DNA of 28,198 bases, from NCBI GenBank assembly GCA_002313415.1, contig DCBH01000068.1, forward strand, positions 1-28,198, given 5' to 3'. Source of the DNA: Flavobacteriales bacterium UBA1112 (GTDB taxonomy: Bacteria; Bacteroidota; Bacteroidia; Flavobacteriales_D; Sanyastnellaceae). Under the pieces are notes generated by a model. That model did no database searches. It had not been told where the DNA came from and saw nothing but the letters and a program-made list of their open reading frames with translations. Below, piece by piece: positions 1-6,578 of the stretch. Each line of letters begins with the position of its first letter. The stretch's first letter is position 1. A program made the translations under genes and the position numbers.

Positions 1-957
1 ATTGTTACGGGTGCCCTCCACATTGAGGACGTGCATGCCTGCTGGCCAAGAAGACACGTCCCACAATTCTCGTTCCGACAGCAGTTGACGGCGTTGCAAC
101 GTCCTGCCTTGCAAGTCCAAAACACGCACCCATGAACCGACTGATCCTGAAACGGTCAAACTGTTTTTGGCAGGCGAAGGGAAGGCGTGAAATGCGCTTG
201 CCACGGGCAAATCAAAATTGGCCGTGGCATCGACCACAAATTCTGCTCCTGACAACACAACTGAACTGTCCCCATCTACCACTTGGGTGAGGGTGTAGGT
301 TTGAGCCACTGGCAAAGGCATGTCCTGTGTCCAATACTGATGCCCCGAGGTAAGCAAATGCGTGGAGGAAATGACTGTGCTGTCGTGGACTTGAGTCACC
401 GCCATCACGCGAAGTGTGTTTTGAAAAGACAGCCCATTGGGCAATTGCAGTGTGCCTATATCCGCCCCCTCCATGTGCACCTGTAAATCTCGTGTGTAAG
501 ACAATCCATTGACCAAAAATTCAAACGTCAAACTGTCGAAGTGAACGTCTCCCACACCCATTGGATAAGAGAGGTACTCCACAGGCTCTGGGTGCACCAC
601 TTGAACGCCTGTCGCACCATCTACACCGCCCCAAAACCCGAAGTAGTCCGGGTTATATTCATAAAAATTTTCATTGAGTCCCCCGGTCGGCACCACAACC
701 TGCTGAGAGAAGTCGGCATTTGGATAGGCTTCTGCATGCGCTGTGCTGTCCGCTGGAACAAAGTCAAAATTGACGTTTTGAAGAGAAGACACGGAAGACC
801 AATCAAACCCCTGAGGCTGAACATTTGTTACGCCATAGATGAAAGAGAAGCCGTGTTCAGGCAGGTTGGGTTGGGTGATGGATTGGGCGCCAGCTTGAAG
901 AATCAATAAGGCCATGTTGAAGGCAAACAAGCATCCTCGAGACAACATCAGATTCAT
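1..957 (-). CDS. Secreted protein with T9SS type A sorting domain (3' end outside window)
   Basis: The reading frame runs open from an ATG at 957 down to base 1 (319 codons) and leaves the window before its stop, so this is a partial gene. Residues 1-24 form a signal peptide with a hydrophobic core ending in QAGAQ. The middle (about 25-245) is a beta-rich, low-Lys secreted region with no domain I recognise. From about residue 250 a T9SS type A (Por secretion) C-terminal domain begins: the FPSPAKNSL motif, then VRVLDLQGRTL, then WDVSSWPAGMHVLNVEGT. The family is exported by the Sec system to the periplasm, then across the outer membrane by the type IX system, and anchored or released at the surface. 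Probably about 20 residues are missing at the C-terminus. Function of the mature protein is unknown. A TACATTG motif lies 5 bases before the ATG. Confidence 0.85.
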   Translation of the reverse strand, partial: MNLMLSRGCLFAFNMALLILQAGAQSITQPNLPEHGFSFIYGVTNVQPQGFDWSSVSSLQNVNFDFVPADSTAHAEAYPNADFSQQVVVPTGGLNENFYEYNPDYFGFWGGVDGATGVQVVHPEPVEYLSYPMGVGDVHFDSLTFEFLVNGLSYTRDLQVHMEGADIGTLQLPNGLSFQNTLRVMAVTQVHDSTVISSTHLLTSGHQYWTQDMPLPVAQTYTLTQVVDGDSSVVLSGAEFVVDATANFDLPVASAFHAFPSPAKNSLTVSGSVGSWVRVLDLQGRTLQRRQLLSERELWDVSSWPAGMHVLNVEGTRNN

Positions 958-962
958 AAGTG

Positions 963-969
963 CAATGTA
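963..969 (-). promoter_or_regulatory. Promoter-like -7 motif (TACATTG) for the type A sorting-domain protein
   Basis: On the minus strand TACATTG lies 5 bases before the ATG at 957. It is one T short of the Bacteroidota TAnnTTTG consensus. I see no clear -33 element, so this is a weak call that rests on the same spacing recurring elsewhere in the window. Confidence 0.35.
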
Positions 970-985
970 CCTCCTCTCTTTCAAA

Positions 986-993
986 TAGCTTTG
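986..993 (+). promoter_or_regulatory. Promoter -7 motif TAGCTTTG for the DCC-family gene
   Basis: Perfect match to TAnnTTTG, ending 4 bases before the ATG at 998. Transcription initiating at the usual distance would start at or next to the start codon, so the mRNA may be leaderless. No -33 TTG is evident at the usual 17-23 base spacing. Confidence 0.5.
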
Positions 994-997
994 CAGT

Positions 998-1339
998 ATG
1001 GTTGCGCCGACACTCTACTATGACGGGCCCTGTCATCTTTGCCAAGGATCTGTCAAATGGGTACGTCAACACGTGCCTGGTGTGACATGCTTGCCGCTTC
1101 AAAGCGAGGAAGCTCGAAGTGCCCTTCCGACAGAACTTTGCACACCGCCACTGACCGGAGTGGTGGTGGTTGACTCGAGCGGAAATGTTCACGTCGGTCA
1201 CCGTGGTCTTCGTGCTTTGGCTCCATATGCACAGCCTCCCTGGAAGTATTTGTTGCGCGTTGTGCCCGGTTGGGGTTACTACGCAGTGGCACGCACTCGA
1301 AGGCTGTGGGGGCGCGATGACGCATGCTCGATTGAATGA
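998..1339 (+). CDS. DCC-family (DUF393) thiol-disulfide oxidoreductase-like protein
   Basis: A 113-residue soluble protein with the family signature near the N-terminus: LYYDGPCHLCQGSVKWV, which gives the YDG-x-CxxC arrangement (Cys12 and Cys15) that names the DCC family. A second conserved block (VVVVDSSGNVHVGHRGL) and a C-terminal YY..ARTRRLWGR segment also fit. The family has a thioredoxin-like fold and predicted redox activity, but its physiological substrate is generally not known. Length is normal (110-140). The start is supported by TAGCTTTG 4 bases upstream. It is a single-gene unit, divergent from the T9SS protein at 957 with only 40 bases between the two start codons. Confidence 0.85.
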   Translation: MVAPTLYYDGPCHLCQGSVKWVRQHVPGVTCLPLQSEEARSALPTELCTPPLTGVVVVDSSGNVHVGHRGLRALAPYAQPPWKYLLRVVPGWGYYAVARTRRLWGRDDACSIE

Positions 1340-1404
1340 ATGAAAGAGTACCTGGCGACACAAGACCCCTCATGGAATGGGGTCGTCCTCTGTTCTCGTT
1401 CTTA

Positions 1405-1434
1405 CCAAAAAAAGCCGCGAATGATTCGCGGCTT
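1405..1434 (-). terminator. Rho-independent terminator of tRNA-Leu
   Basis: A perfect 10-bp inverted repeat (1412-1421 pairing with 1425-1434, 3-base loop) is followed on the minus strand by a run of T (complement of the A-run 1407-1413). It starts about 5 bases after the tRNA 3' end, which fits intrinsic termination of the tRNA transcript. Confidence 0.85.
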
Positions 1435-1439
1435 CTCTG

Positions 1440-1521
1440 TACCCGGGGTGGGAATCGAACCCACACTCCTTGCGGAACGCGAGTTTGAGTCGCGCGCGTC
1501 TACCAATTCCGCCACCCGGGC
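1440..1521 (-). tRNA. tRNA-Leu (anticodon CAA)
   Basis: An 82-base class II tRNA. The acceptor stem GCCCGGG pairs with CCCGGGT, with a G-U at the first pair. The D-arm contains AATTGGTAGAC. The anticodon stem CGCGA/TCGCG holds loop CTCAAAC, giving anticodon CAA (reads UUG). A variable arm of the TTCC-GCAA-GGAG type follows. The T-arm is GTGGG-TTCGATT-CCCAC, and the discriminator base is A73. The 3' CCA is not encoded; the genomic sequence continues CAGAG. The gene is monocistronic, with a hairpin terminator immediately downstream. Confidence 0.95.
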
Positions 1522-1581
1522 ATCCCTGACAGGAGGAGGGCAAAAATAGCGCAATGAACCCTTCCTCGCAAAGCCATCCGC

Positions 1582-1588
1582 TAACTTG
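1582..1588 (+). promoter_or_regulatory. Promoter-like -7 motif (TAACTTG) for the first GT2 gene
   Basis: TAACTTG lies 8 bases before the ATG at 1597, one T short of TAnnTTTG. Supported only by its position and its similarity to the other sites in the window. Confidence 0.35.
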
Positions 1589-1596
1589 TGCTCTGA

Positions 1597-2448
1597 ATGC
1601 CGACCAACTCGAAACCTGACAAACCACCTTTGGGCATTGCACTAAGCACTGTAGATGGTCGCTTGGCCCAAAACCATTTGCTCATCGAGCAAATATCTAA
1701 GCTTCAAATACCTGTCGTGTTGGTCAATCAAATGCGCGGCAAAGAAGGGCGCCTGTCGTTAAGATCACTAAACTGGTCAAGCGACTATGCCCAAATCATC
1801 CACCTCAACACTCTTGGATTGAGCTTGTCTCGAAATGCCGCCCTCGACGCGCTTCGCACGCCATGGGTCCTGTTGGCTGACGATGACATTACCCTCGACA
1901 TGGAAGCCTTCGATTTATTGGTCTTGCATTTGCAAAGCCTGGTTGCCGGAGACAATGTTGGCGCCTTCGTTACAAGGTTGATGAAAGACCACAATACGCC
2001 GTGGAGATCAGGAAAACTCGATTTGTCTGTCATTCAAGGACGGTCAATCGCAAGCCTAAGGCGAATTCAGCGCATCAACAGTATGGAGCTTGTATTGAAT
2101 GCTGATGCTCTTCGCAAATGGGGGATCCAATTCGACCAACGTTTTGGCCTCGGATCACCACACACCAATGGTGGCGAAGAGGTGATGATTTTAAATGAGA
2201 TTCTGAGACATTCAAGCCAAATTGTCCCGATTGACTTGGCTCCTCGAATGCACGCGGAGTCAAGCTCGGGTCAAGTTGTTAATGCTGATACGGCATTCAC
2301 TCAGGGGGCCGTGCACAGACTCGTATTTGGGGGTTTTCAGTGGCTTGGGCTCGTTCTCATCTATGCGCTCAAGAGATTGCAGTCAGGCGGTCTTCCCCAG
2401 ACACTGAATTACGTCAGGGGAGGGATTTGGGCCTCGCGCCAAGCTTGA
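1597..2448 (+). CDS. Family 2-type glycosyltransferase (GT-A fold)
   Basis: A 283-residue protein resembling family 2 glycosyltransferases. The N-terminal strand is LGIALSTVDGR. A nucleotide-sugar/metal-binding acidic triplet is D95-D97 in LLADDDITLD, preceded by LSLSRNAALDAL, the usual R-N-x-G/A-x element just before the DxD. A later GGEEVMIL segment resembles the acidic catalytic loop. There is no membrane anchor apart from a possible amphipathic segment near residues 245-265. The predicted role is transfer of a sugar during cell-surface polysaccharide assembly; donor and acceptor cannot be inferred. Its last 40 bases overlap tail-to-tail with the sulfotransferase gene on the other strand. 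It is the first of five glycan genes whose orientation alternates. Confidence 0.8.
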   Translation: MPTNSKPDKPPLGIALSTVDGRLAQNHLLIEQISKLQIPVVLVNQMRGKEGRLSLRSLNWSSDYAQIIHLNTLGLSLSRNAALDALRTPWVLLADDDITLDMEAFDLLVLHLQSLVAGDNVGAFVTRLMKDHNTPWRSGKLDLSVIQGRSIASLRRIQRINSMELVLNADALRKWGIQFDQRFGLGSPHTNGGEEVMILNEILRHSSQIVPIDLAPRMHAESSSGQVVNADTAFTQGAVHRLVFGGFQWLGLVLIYALKRLQSGGLPQTLNYVRGGIWASRQA

Positions 2449-3398
2449 ATCACATCTGGCATCGGAAGGCCTTTGTCATCGTGCCAGCCAGCCACACCCA
2501 TTTTCTCCAAAACACACTCACAGGCCGTCCGCTCTTCTGGTGTGACTTCGGTCATCCACCTCGCTGAATTTAGAACCGCTTTTGCATCAGTCGATTTAGA
2601 AACAAACGACACCTTTTTGGCCGCAGCGCAAACCTGACGCTTCTTCGCTGTCAATATGCCCTTCCACGCAGGATGCTCTGCCAACGCTGAAACCGATGTC
2701 CAAGGGTCCAAAACTGTGGATTCATAATGCAAAATGGGCATGGCCTCTGGAGGGGCTGATCGAAGAGCTGAGCGCTGAAGTATGGCCCAAACGGCAACCA
2801 GTTTTTCCAACACGGAACCCTCTCGCGCCACCTGTTCGAGCACGTCCACATGCATGGCCAAATGATCTTCGACCCATTGAGGTTGCTCGAGAAATGACTC
2901 CGGCGACCACGTCCAAAGCCAGTTTGCATGCGCTCGCTTGGACAACGCAACCGCAATGGGATGGCGCATAATCAAAGCTGGGGCGACCTCGGGGTGAGCG
3001 TCAAGGTTTGCGGCAATCATGCCGCATGCAAAAACATCCTTCACCAAAAGCTTCCGAGCACCAGCGGGATTTTTGCCCACATTGTCTCGATCTGTTCGCC
3101 GTGTAATGTACCTGCCTTCAAAGACATCGGATTGCCACTTTTTCCAAGCCTCTGGTGTCGACCCCGCCCTGAAATACGGATGCTCGTGACTCCTTGACAT
3201 GAGTGGAGCGTGCAATTTGTGAACGGGCTCGAACACCTCACGCATGGTCTTATCTGCATTCAAGAGTGACGAAAGCCATGTGGTCCCACTCCGTCCAGAA
3301 CCCACGAGCCAACCTACCCGTTGCGGCCTTGCACGGAAACTTTGGGTGGCCATACGAAGGCCCAACTGAACCTCGCGAACATGTTCCTGCATCGTCAT
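2409..3398 (-). CDS. PAPS-dependent sulfotransferase family protein
   Basis: A 329-residue protein with the sulfotransferase P-loop-like 5'-phosphosulfate-binding motif GSGRSGTTWL at residues 33-42, and a plausible 3'-phosphate-binding element RHPIAVALSK at 145-154. These bind 3'-phosphoadenosine-5'-phosphosulfate. Placement between glycosyltransferases suggests sulfation of a surface glycan, though the acceptor is not visible in the sequence. The ATG at 3398 is used; ATGs at codons 3 and 16 are alternatives. The 3' end overlaps the upstream GT2 gene by 40 bases (convergent), and the 5' end is 4-31 bases from the next GT2 gene (divergent). PAPS synthesis genes (cysD/N/C) are not in the window. 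Confidence 0.85.
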   Translation of the reverse strand: MTMQEHVREVQLGLRMATQSFRARPQRVGWLVGSGRSGTTWLSSLLNADKTMREVFEPVHKLHAPLMSRSHEHPYFRAGSTPEAWKKWQSDVFEGRYITRRTDRDNVGKNPAGARKLLVKDVFACGMIAANLDAHPEVAPALIMRHPIAVALSKRAHANWLWTWSPESFLEQPQWVEDHLAMHVDVLEQVAREGSVLEKLVAVWAILQRSALRSAPPEAMPILHYESTVLDPWTSVSALAEHPAWKGILTAKKRQVCAAAKKVSFVSKSTDAKAVLNSARWMTEVTPEERTACECVLEKMGVAGWHDDKGLPMPDVIQAWREAQIPPLT

Positions 3399-3429
3399 CC
3401 GAGTGCAAATTCGTTATTTTCAGCCGTCC

Positions 3430-4413
3430 ATGCACGCCACAGTCATCATTCCATGCTATCGTCCAGACAGAAACTTCGAAAAGATGTTGGCCGACCTGAA
3501 CGCGCAAACATCAAAGGACTTCTGCGTCATCTTGGCCGACGATGGAAACAACCCTCCCTTGGCGCCACGTGTGGCGGAAAAACTCACCCGACCCCACGAG
3601 GTCATTCGCTTTGACCAAAACCGAGGCATTGTCGCTGGCCTCAACGCTTGTGTCGCTCAAGCTTCAACACCCTATGTCATCCGCATGGATGCCGACGATC
3701 GTATGCCCCCTGATCGAATTGAGAAGCAATTGATCTATATGCAAGCTCATCCCAACATTGACGTTGCTGGTGCGGCCATGGTTGTGTTTGGGTCTGGGCT
3801 ACGAGTATGGTCCAAACCGACGAAACAAAGTGTCATCAAAGCTTCTCTCCTGTGGGGGCCTTCGTTCAATCACCCAACCTTGATCGCCAAATCGGCATTC
3901 ATGAAAGCGAATCCATATCCAAGTGGTTTTCACCTCGCAGAAGACTATGCCCTTTGGTTACAGATGTCTCGCTCTGGAGCTCAAATGGCCAATGTGCGTG
4001 ATGTTTTGGTGTATTACCGCATGGAAGGACAAAACACGTCCCAAACAGGTGCCCATCTTCGCGCGACTCGATACCGTGACATGTTCAAGCATGCTGTTGA
4101 CACCCTCATCGGACAACCCGCCGCCGCTTCTCTTCATTCTGGCATTGATCTTGGCTGCCATCACGTCTTGGCTGGAATGGTGCCGCCAGATGGTTGCAAG
4201 CCAACAACGCAAGCGGTCAAATCCTATGCACAAACCCTGGTTCAAGCTTTGTCTTGCGTTGAGGATTCGTGGGTGTCATATGCTCAGCAGGATGTAATGA
4301 AAAAATGCCGCAATGCACAAGGTTTGGGGCGTTGGCACAAGCTGGAATCCATTTGGGATTTACGTCGCCTGCGTCTCTCCGCTTGGAGGGTGTTGCTCAG
4401 CGGGGATCTTTAA
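3430..4413 (+). CDS. Family 2 glycosyltransferase
   Basis: A typical GT2 enzyme of 327 residues from the ATG at 3430. The GT-A core starts at once with ATVIIPCYRPDR. ADD at 36-38 and the DxD motif D87-A-D-D at 87-90 (VIRMDADDRMP) bind the nucleotide sugar and metal. ED at 171-172 in HLAEDYALWLQM matches the catalytic-base region. An in-frame ATG at 3403 would add nine residues; I prefer 3430 because GT2 proteins normally begin a few residues before the first strand. Likely role: sugar transfer onto a lipid-linked or surface glycan in the cytoplasm. It converges on the next sulfotransferase with a 17-base tail overlap. Confidence 0.87.
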   Translation: MHATVIIPCYRPDRNFEKMLADLNAQTSKDFCVILADDGNNPPLAPRVAEKLTRPHEVIRFDQNRGIVAGLNACVAQASTPYVIRMDADDRMPPDRIEKQLIYMQAHPNIDVAGAAMVVFGSGLRVWSKPTKQSVIKASLLWGPSFNHPTLIAKSAFMKANPYPSGFHLAEDYALWLQMSRSGAQMANVRDVLVYYRMEGQNTSQTGAHLRATRYRDMFKHAVDTLIGQPAAASLHSGIDLGCHHVLAGMVPPDGCKPTTQAVKSYAQTLVQALSCVEDSWVSYAQQDVMKKCRNAQGLGRWHKLESIWDLRRLRLSAWRVLLSGDL

Positions 4414-5278
4414 GGCCCAACCACGCTTTACGCGCCTGTTCACTTTCCTTTTCCAGACCGTGCAACTCGCTCCACACCTCGTCCGTCCAAAAAGGCACCA
4501 CAACATTGTGGCCGAATTCAAAAGACCAGAGTGCCTTGGCCAAGCCGGGCATCTGAGGTGCTAACCATTTCGCAGCAGGCATCAAAGGCCGCTTGCGTAC
4601 AATTTTTCTCAAGACTCCGCCATCGACTCTGGGGTGCTTTCTCGTGTTAGGCAAAGGTGCGTTGGATCGCCAAGAAAAGCCTGGCCAGCTCAATTCACCG
4701 CCAACAATGTCAGAGAAATCGAGGGCGAATACACGCTCAGGCCACATTAACTCAAGGTCGTTCCGCAATTCCGCATATCGATACATCCCCATGACATCGC
4801 TGTTTGCCACGAGATTTGACCGGTCTGAAACATCTTCGCCCCAATGTTCCTGATATTCCACATAAGCTGAAAACACGGCTTGCCTAAACGGCCGGAGGCT
4901 GACCAAAATCAATGCATCCATGTCTTTTAAAACCTGACAGAGGCGGTCGAGTTTCGCGGCCCTGGTTTGTGCCAGGGGGTGGCCTTGAGGATATCTATCA
5001 AATGCGCCGACACACAGATTTTCCTCGCTTATCATCAATGGTTTCCCCTCCAACCTGTGGCGAGCCATCAAGCTTGACGCAACCTCGTTTGCACAGCCTT
5101 CTCCACGATGGACGAAAGACGCAAACTGGATAAAATCTCGGTCCGCATTCAGCACTCTTGGCAACTGTGTGCCCAAATACACCCACCCAGGATGTCCCAT
5201 CAATACCTGAGTTTGTAAGGTCGTTGTCGCTGTCTTCGGCAACCCAATATGAACGTAAATTTGAGGAATGTCAGTCAC
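4397..5278 (-). CDS. Sulfotransferase family protein
   Basis: A second sulfotransferase, unrelated in detail to the one at 2409-3398. The 5'-PSB motif is HIGLPKTATTTLQ near the N-terminus, and a predicted 3'-phosphate-binding segment is ILVSLRPFRQAVFSAY. I give the GTG at 5278 as the start (293 residues) because it puts the P-loop about 10 residues from the N-terminus, as is usual, and leaves a TAGCTTG-like motif 6 bases upstream. A longer form starting at 5350 or 5353 (317-318 residues) is possible but would overlap the divergent GT4 gene by more than 80 bases. Predicted function: PAPS-dependent sulfation of a carbohydrate, inferred from the two flanking glycosyltransferases. The 3' end overlaps the GT2 gene by 17 bases. 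Confidence 0.8.
   Translation of the reverse strand: MTDIPQIYVHIGLPKTATTTLQTQVLMGHPGWVYLGTQLPRVLNADRDFIQFASFVHRGEGCANEVASSLMARHRLEGKPLMISEENLCVGAFDRYPQGHPLAQTRAAKLDRLCQVLKDMDALILVSLRPFRQAVFSAYVEYQEHWGEDVSDRSNLVANSDVMGMYRYAELRNDLELMWPERVFALDFSDIVGGELSWPGFSWRSNAPLPNTRKHPRVDGGVLRKIVRKRPLMPAAKWLAPQMPGLAKALWSFEFGHNVVVPFWTDEVWSELHGLEKESEQARKAWLGLKDPR
5256..5263 (+). promoter_or_regulatory. Promoter -7 motif TAAATTTG for the GT4 gene
   Basis: Perfect match to TAnnTTTG, 4 bases before the ATG at 5268. It lies inside the coding sequence of the divergent sulfotransferase and supports 5268 as the GT4 start. A TTTG at 5213-5216 is too far away to be a standard -33 box. Confidence 0.5.
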
Positions 5279-6578
5279 AGAAGGCAAGCTACCCAAAAAC
5301 TCGGCCGAGCAAGCTTCTTCTGGCACAGCTACGAAGCGCGTATTAATCATCACGTACTATTGGCCTCCCTCTGGAGGTGGTGGTGTGCAACGGTGGTTGA
5401 AGTTTTCTAAGATGCTCCCCGAGCACCAATGGACACCCATTGTTGCGACCCCTTTAAACCCCGATGTCCCCGTCCAAGACACCAGTTTGAAATCGGACAT
5501 TTGTGACGAAGCTGAAGTTTGGCGTTTTCCAATTTGGGAGCCTTCTCGTTTCTTAAATCAAATCGGGGTCGGCAACTCTTCCTCACGGTTAGGTTCAGAT
5601 GCTGGAAGTCGCTCCTCGTTGCTTGGTCGGTTCGTTCGATGGGTAAGGGGCAATGTGTTTGTGCCCGATGCTCGAATCTGCTGGGTGAAGCCCACCACAA
5701 AAAAGTTGTTGAGGAAGCTGAAGCGCAACCCTGTCGATTTGATTGTCACAACCGGGCCTCCTCACAGTGTCCACCTCATTGGCCTCGCTCTGAAGCGCGC
5801 CACCGGACTTCCTTGGATGGCCGATTTCCGAGACCCGTGGTCCACCATGGACTACTTAAGCGATTTTCAATTGTCCCGCCGAACCAAAAAGGCAATCCAA
5901 GACATGGAGCGCAAGGTGGTTGATGTTGCAGACCGCATCGTCGTTACCTCTCCAAGCGCGCTACGTGAACTCGGAGTAAAGGACAAGCGTCAAGGCGCGG
6001 TTGTTCCTAACGGCTGGGATCGAAACGACTTTCCGCCCTCAGCCCAAACTCGCGCTGCCAGGAAAACACCTGTCCTCGGCCACTTTGGGGCATTATATGG
6101 TGCGCGGAACCCTGTAAACTTATGGGCGGCCTTGGCCCAGAGCCCTTGGTCATTTCGCGCTGGCGGCCCCATCTCAGAAAGCGTTCTTCAAGAAATCGAG
6201 GCCTCTAAAGTCCCATTCACTTGGCATGGAAATCTACCTCACCAAGAAGCCGTCAAGGCCATGCTCGAATGTGACGCACTTCTCATCGTGCACAACGACA
6301 GCCTTTCCGCTCGCGCATCTGTTCCTGGAAAAATCTTCGAGTGCTTGGCCACAGGACTCCCCTTGCTCGTCATAGGGCCCAATGGCAGTGACTTAAAGGA
6401 CATGTGCAACCAATGGGGCCTCACATTTGTTGCACACGGGGATGGCGATGCCAAAACCAAACTTGCCGCATGGCTAAAGAATCCCACAGCTGCCCCTGCA
6501 GAATCGATTCGTAGTTCCTTCGAACGACATTCACTCACAACTGAACTTTCGGAGCTATTCAATACCATGATCTCGTGA
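5268..6578 (+). CDS. Family 4-type glycosyltransferase (GT-B fold)
   Basis: A 436-residue GT-B glycosyltransferase. After a polar 24-residue lead, the N-terminal Rossmann strand VLIITYYWPPSGGGGVQRW carries the Gly-rich acceptor loop. DLIVTTGPPHSVHLIG and WMADFRDPW are typical of the GT4 group that includes WbuB/WcaI-like enzymes. The donor site lies in the C-terminal half at about residues 340-370 (SARASVPGKIFECLATGLP, with a family-type Glu). Probable role: addition of a sugar during surface polysaccharide or LPS O-chain assembly. The start is backed by TAAATTTG 4 bases upstream. Its TGA overlaps the GTG start of the lectin gene (GTGA), implying translational coupling. The 5' region overlaps the divergent sulfotransferase by 11 bases, or by up to 86 if that gene starts upstream. 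Confidence 0.87.
   Translation: MSVTEGKLPKNSAEQASSGTATKRVLIITYYWPPSGGGGVQRWLKFSKMLPEHQWTPIVATPLNPDVPVQDTSLKSDICDEAEVWRFPIWEPSRFLNQIGVGNSSSRLGSDAGSRSSLLGRFVRWVRGNVFVPDARICWVKPTTKKLLRKLKRNPVDLIVTTGPPHSVHLIGLALKRATGLPWMADFRDPWSTMDYLSDFQLSRRTKKAIQDMERKVVDVADRIVVTSPSALRELGVKDKRQGAVVPNGWDRNDFPPSAQTRAARKTPVLGHFGALYGARNPVNLWAALAQSPWSFRAGGPISESVLQEIEASKVPFTWHGNLPHQEAVKAMLECDALLIVHNDSLSARASVPGKIFECLATGLPLLVIGPNGSDLKDMCNQWGLTFVAHGDGDAKTKLAAWLKNPTAAPAESIRSSFERHSLTTELSELFNTMIS

Noticed and set aside
552..570. TTATCCAAT on the minus strand, similar to a DnaA box
   Set aside because: Only about 7 of 9 bases match and it is isolated; no cluster of boxes or AT-rich unwinding region is seen, so I do not call an origin in this window.
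857..1466. Minus-strand open frames spanning the DCC gene and the tRNA
   Set aside because: They cross a tRNA gene and its terminator and oppose a well-supported small gene.
3560..3580. CGCCACGTGTGGCG, an inverted repeat resembling a parS core
   Set aside because: It shares only CACGTG with parS and lacks the GTT/AAC arms; it lies in ordinary GT2 coding sequence.
1597..5278. Possible tandem duplication of a GT-sulfotransferase pair
   Set aside because: The two glycosyltransferases and the two sulfotransferases differ in motifs and sequence, so there is no sign of recent duplication.
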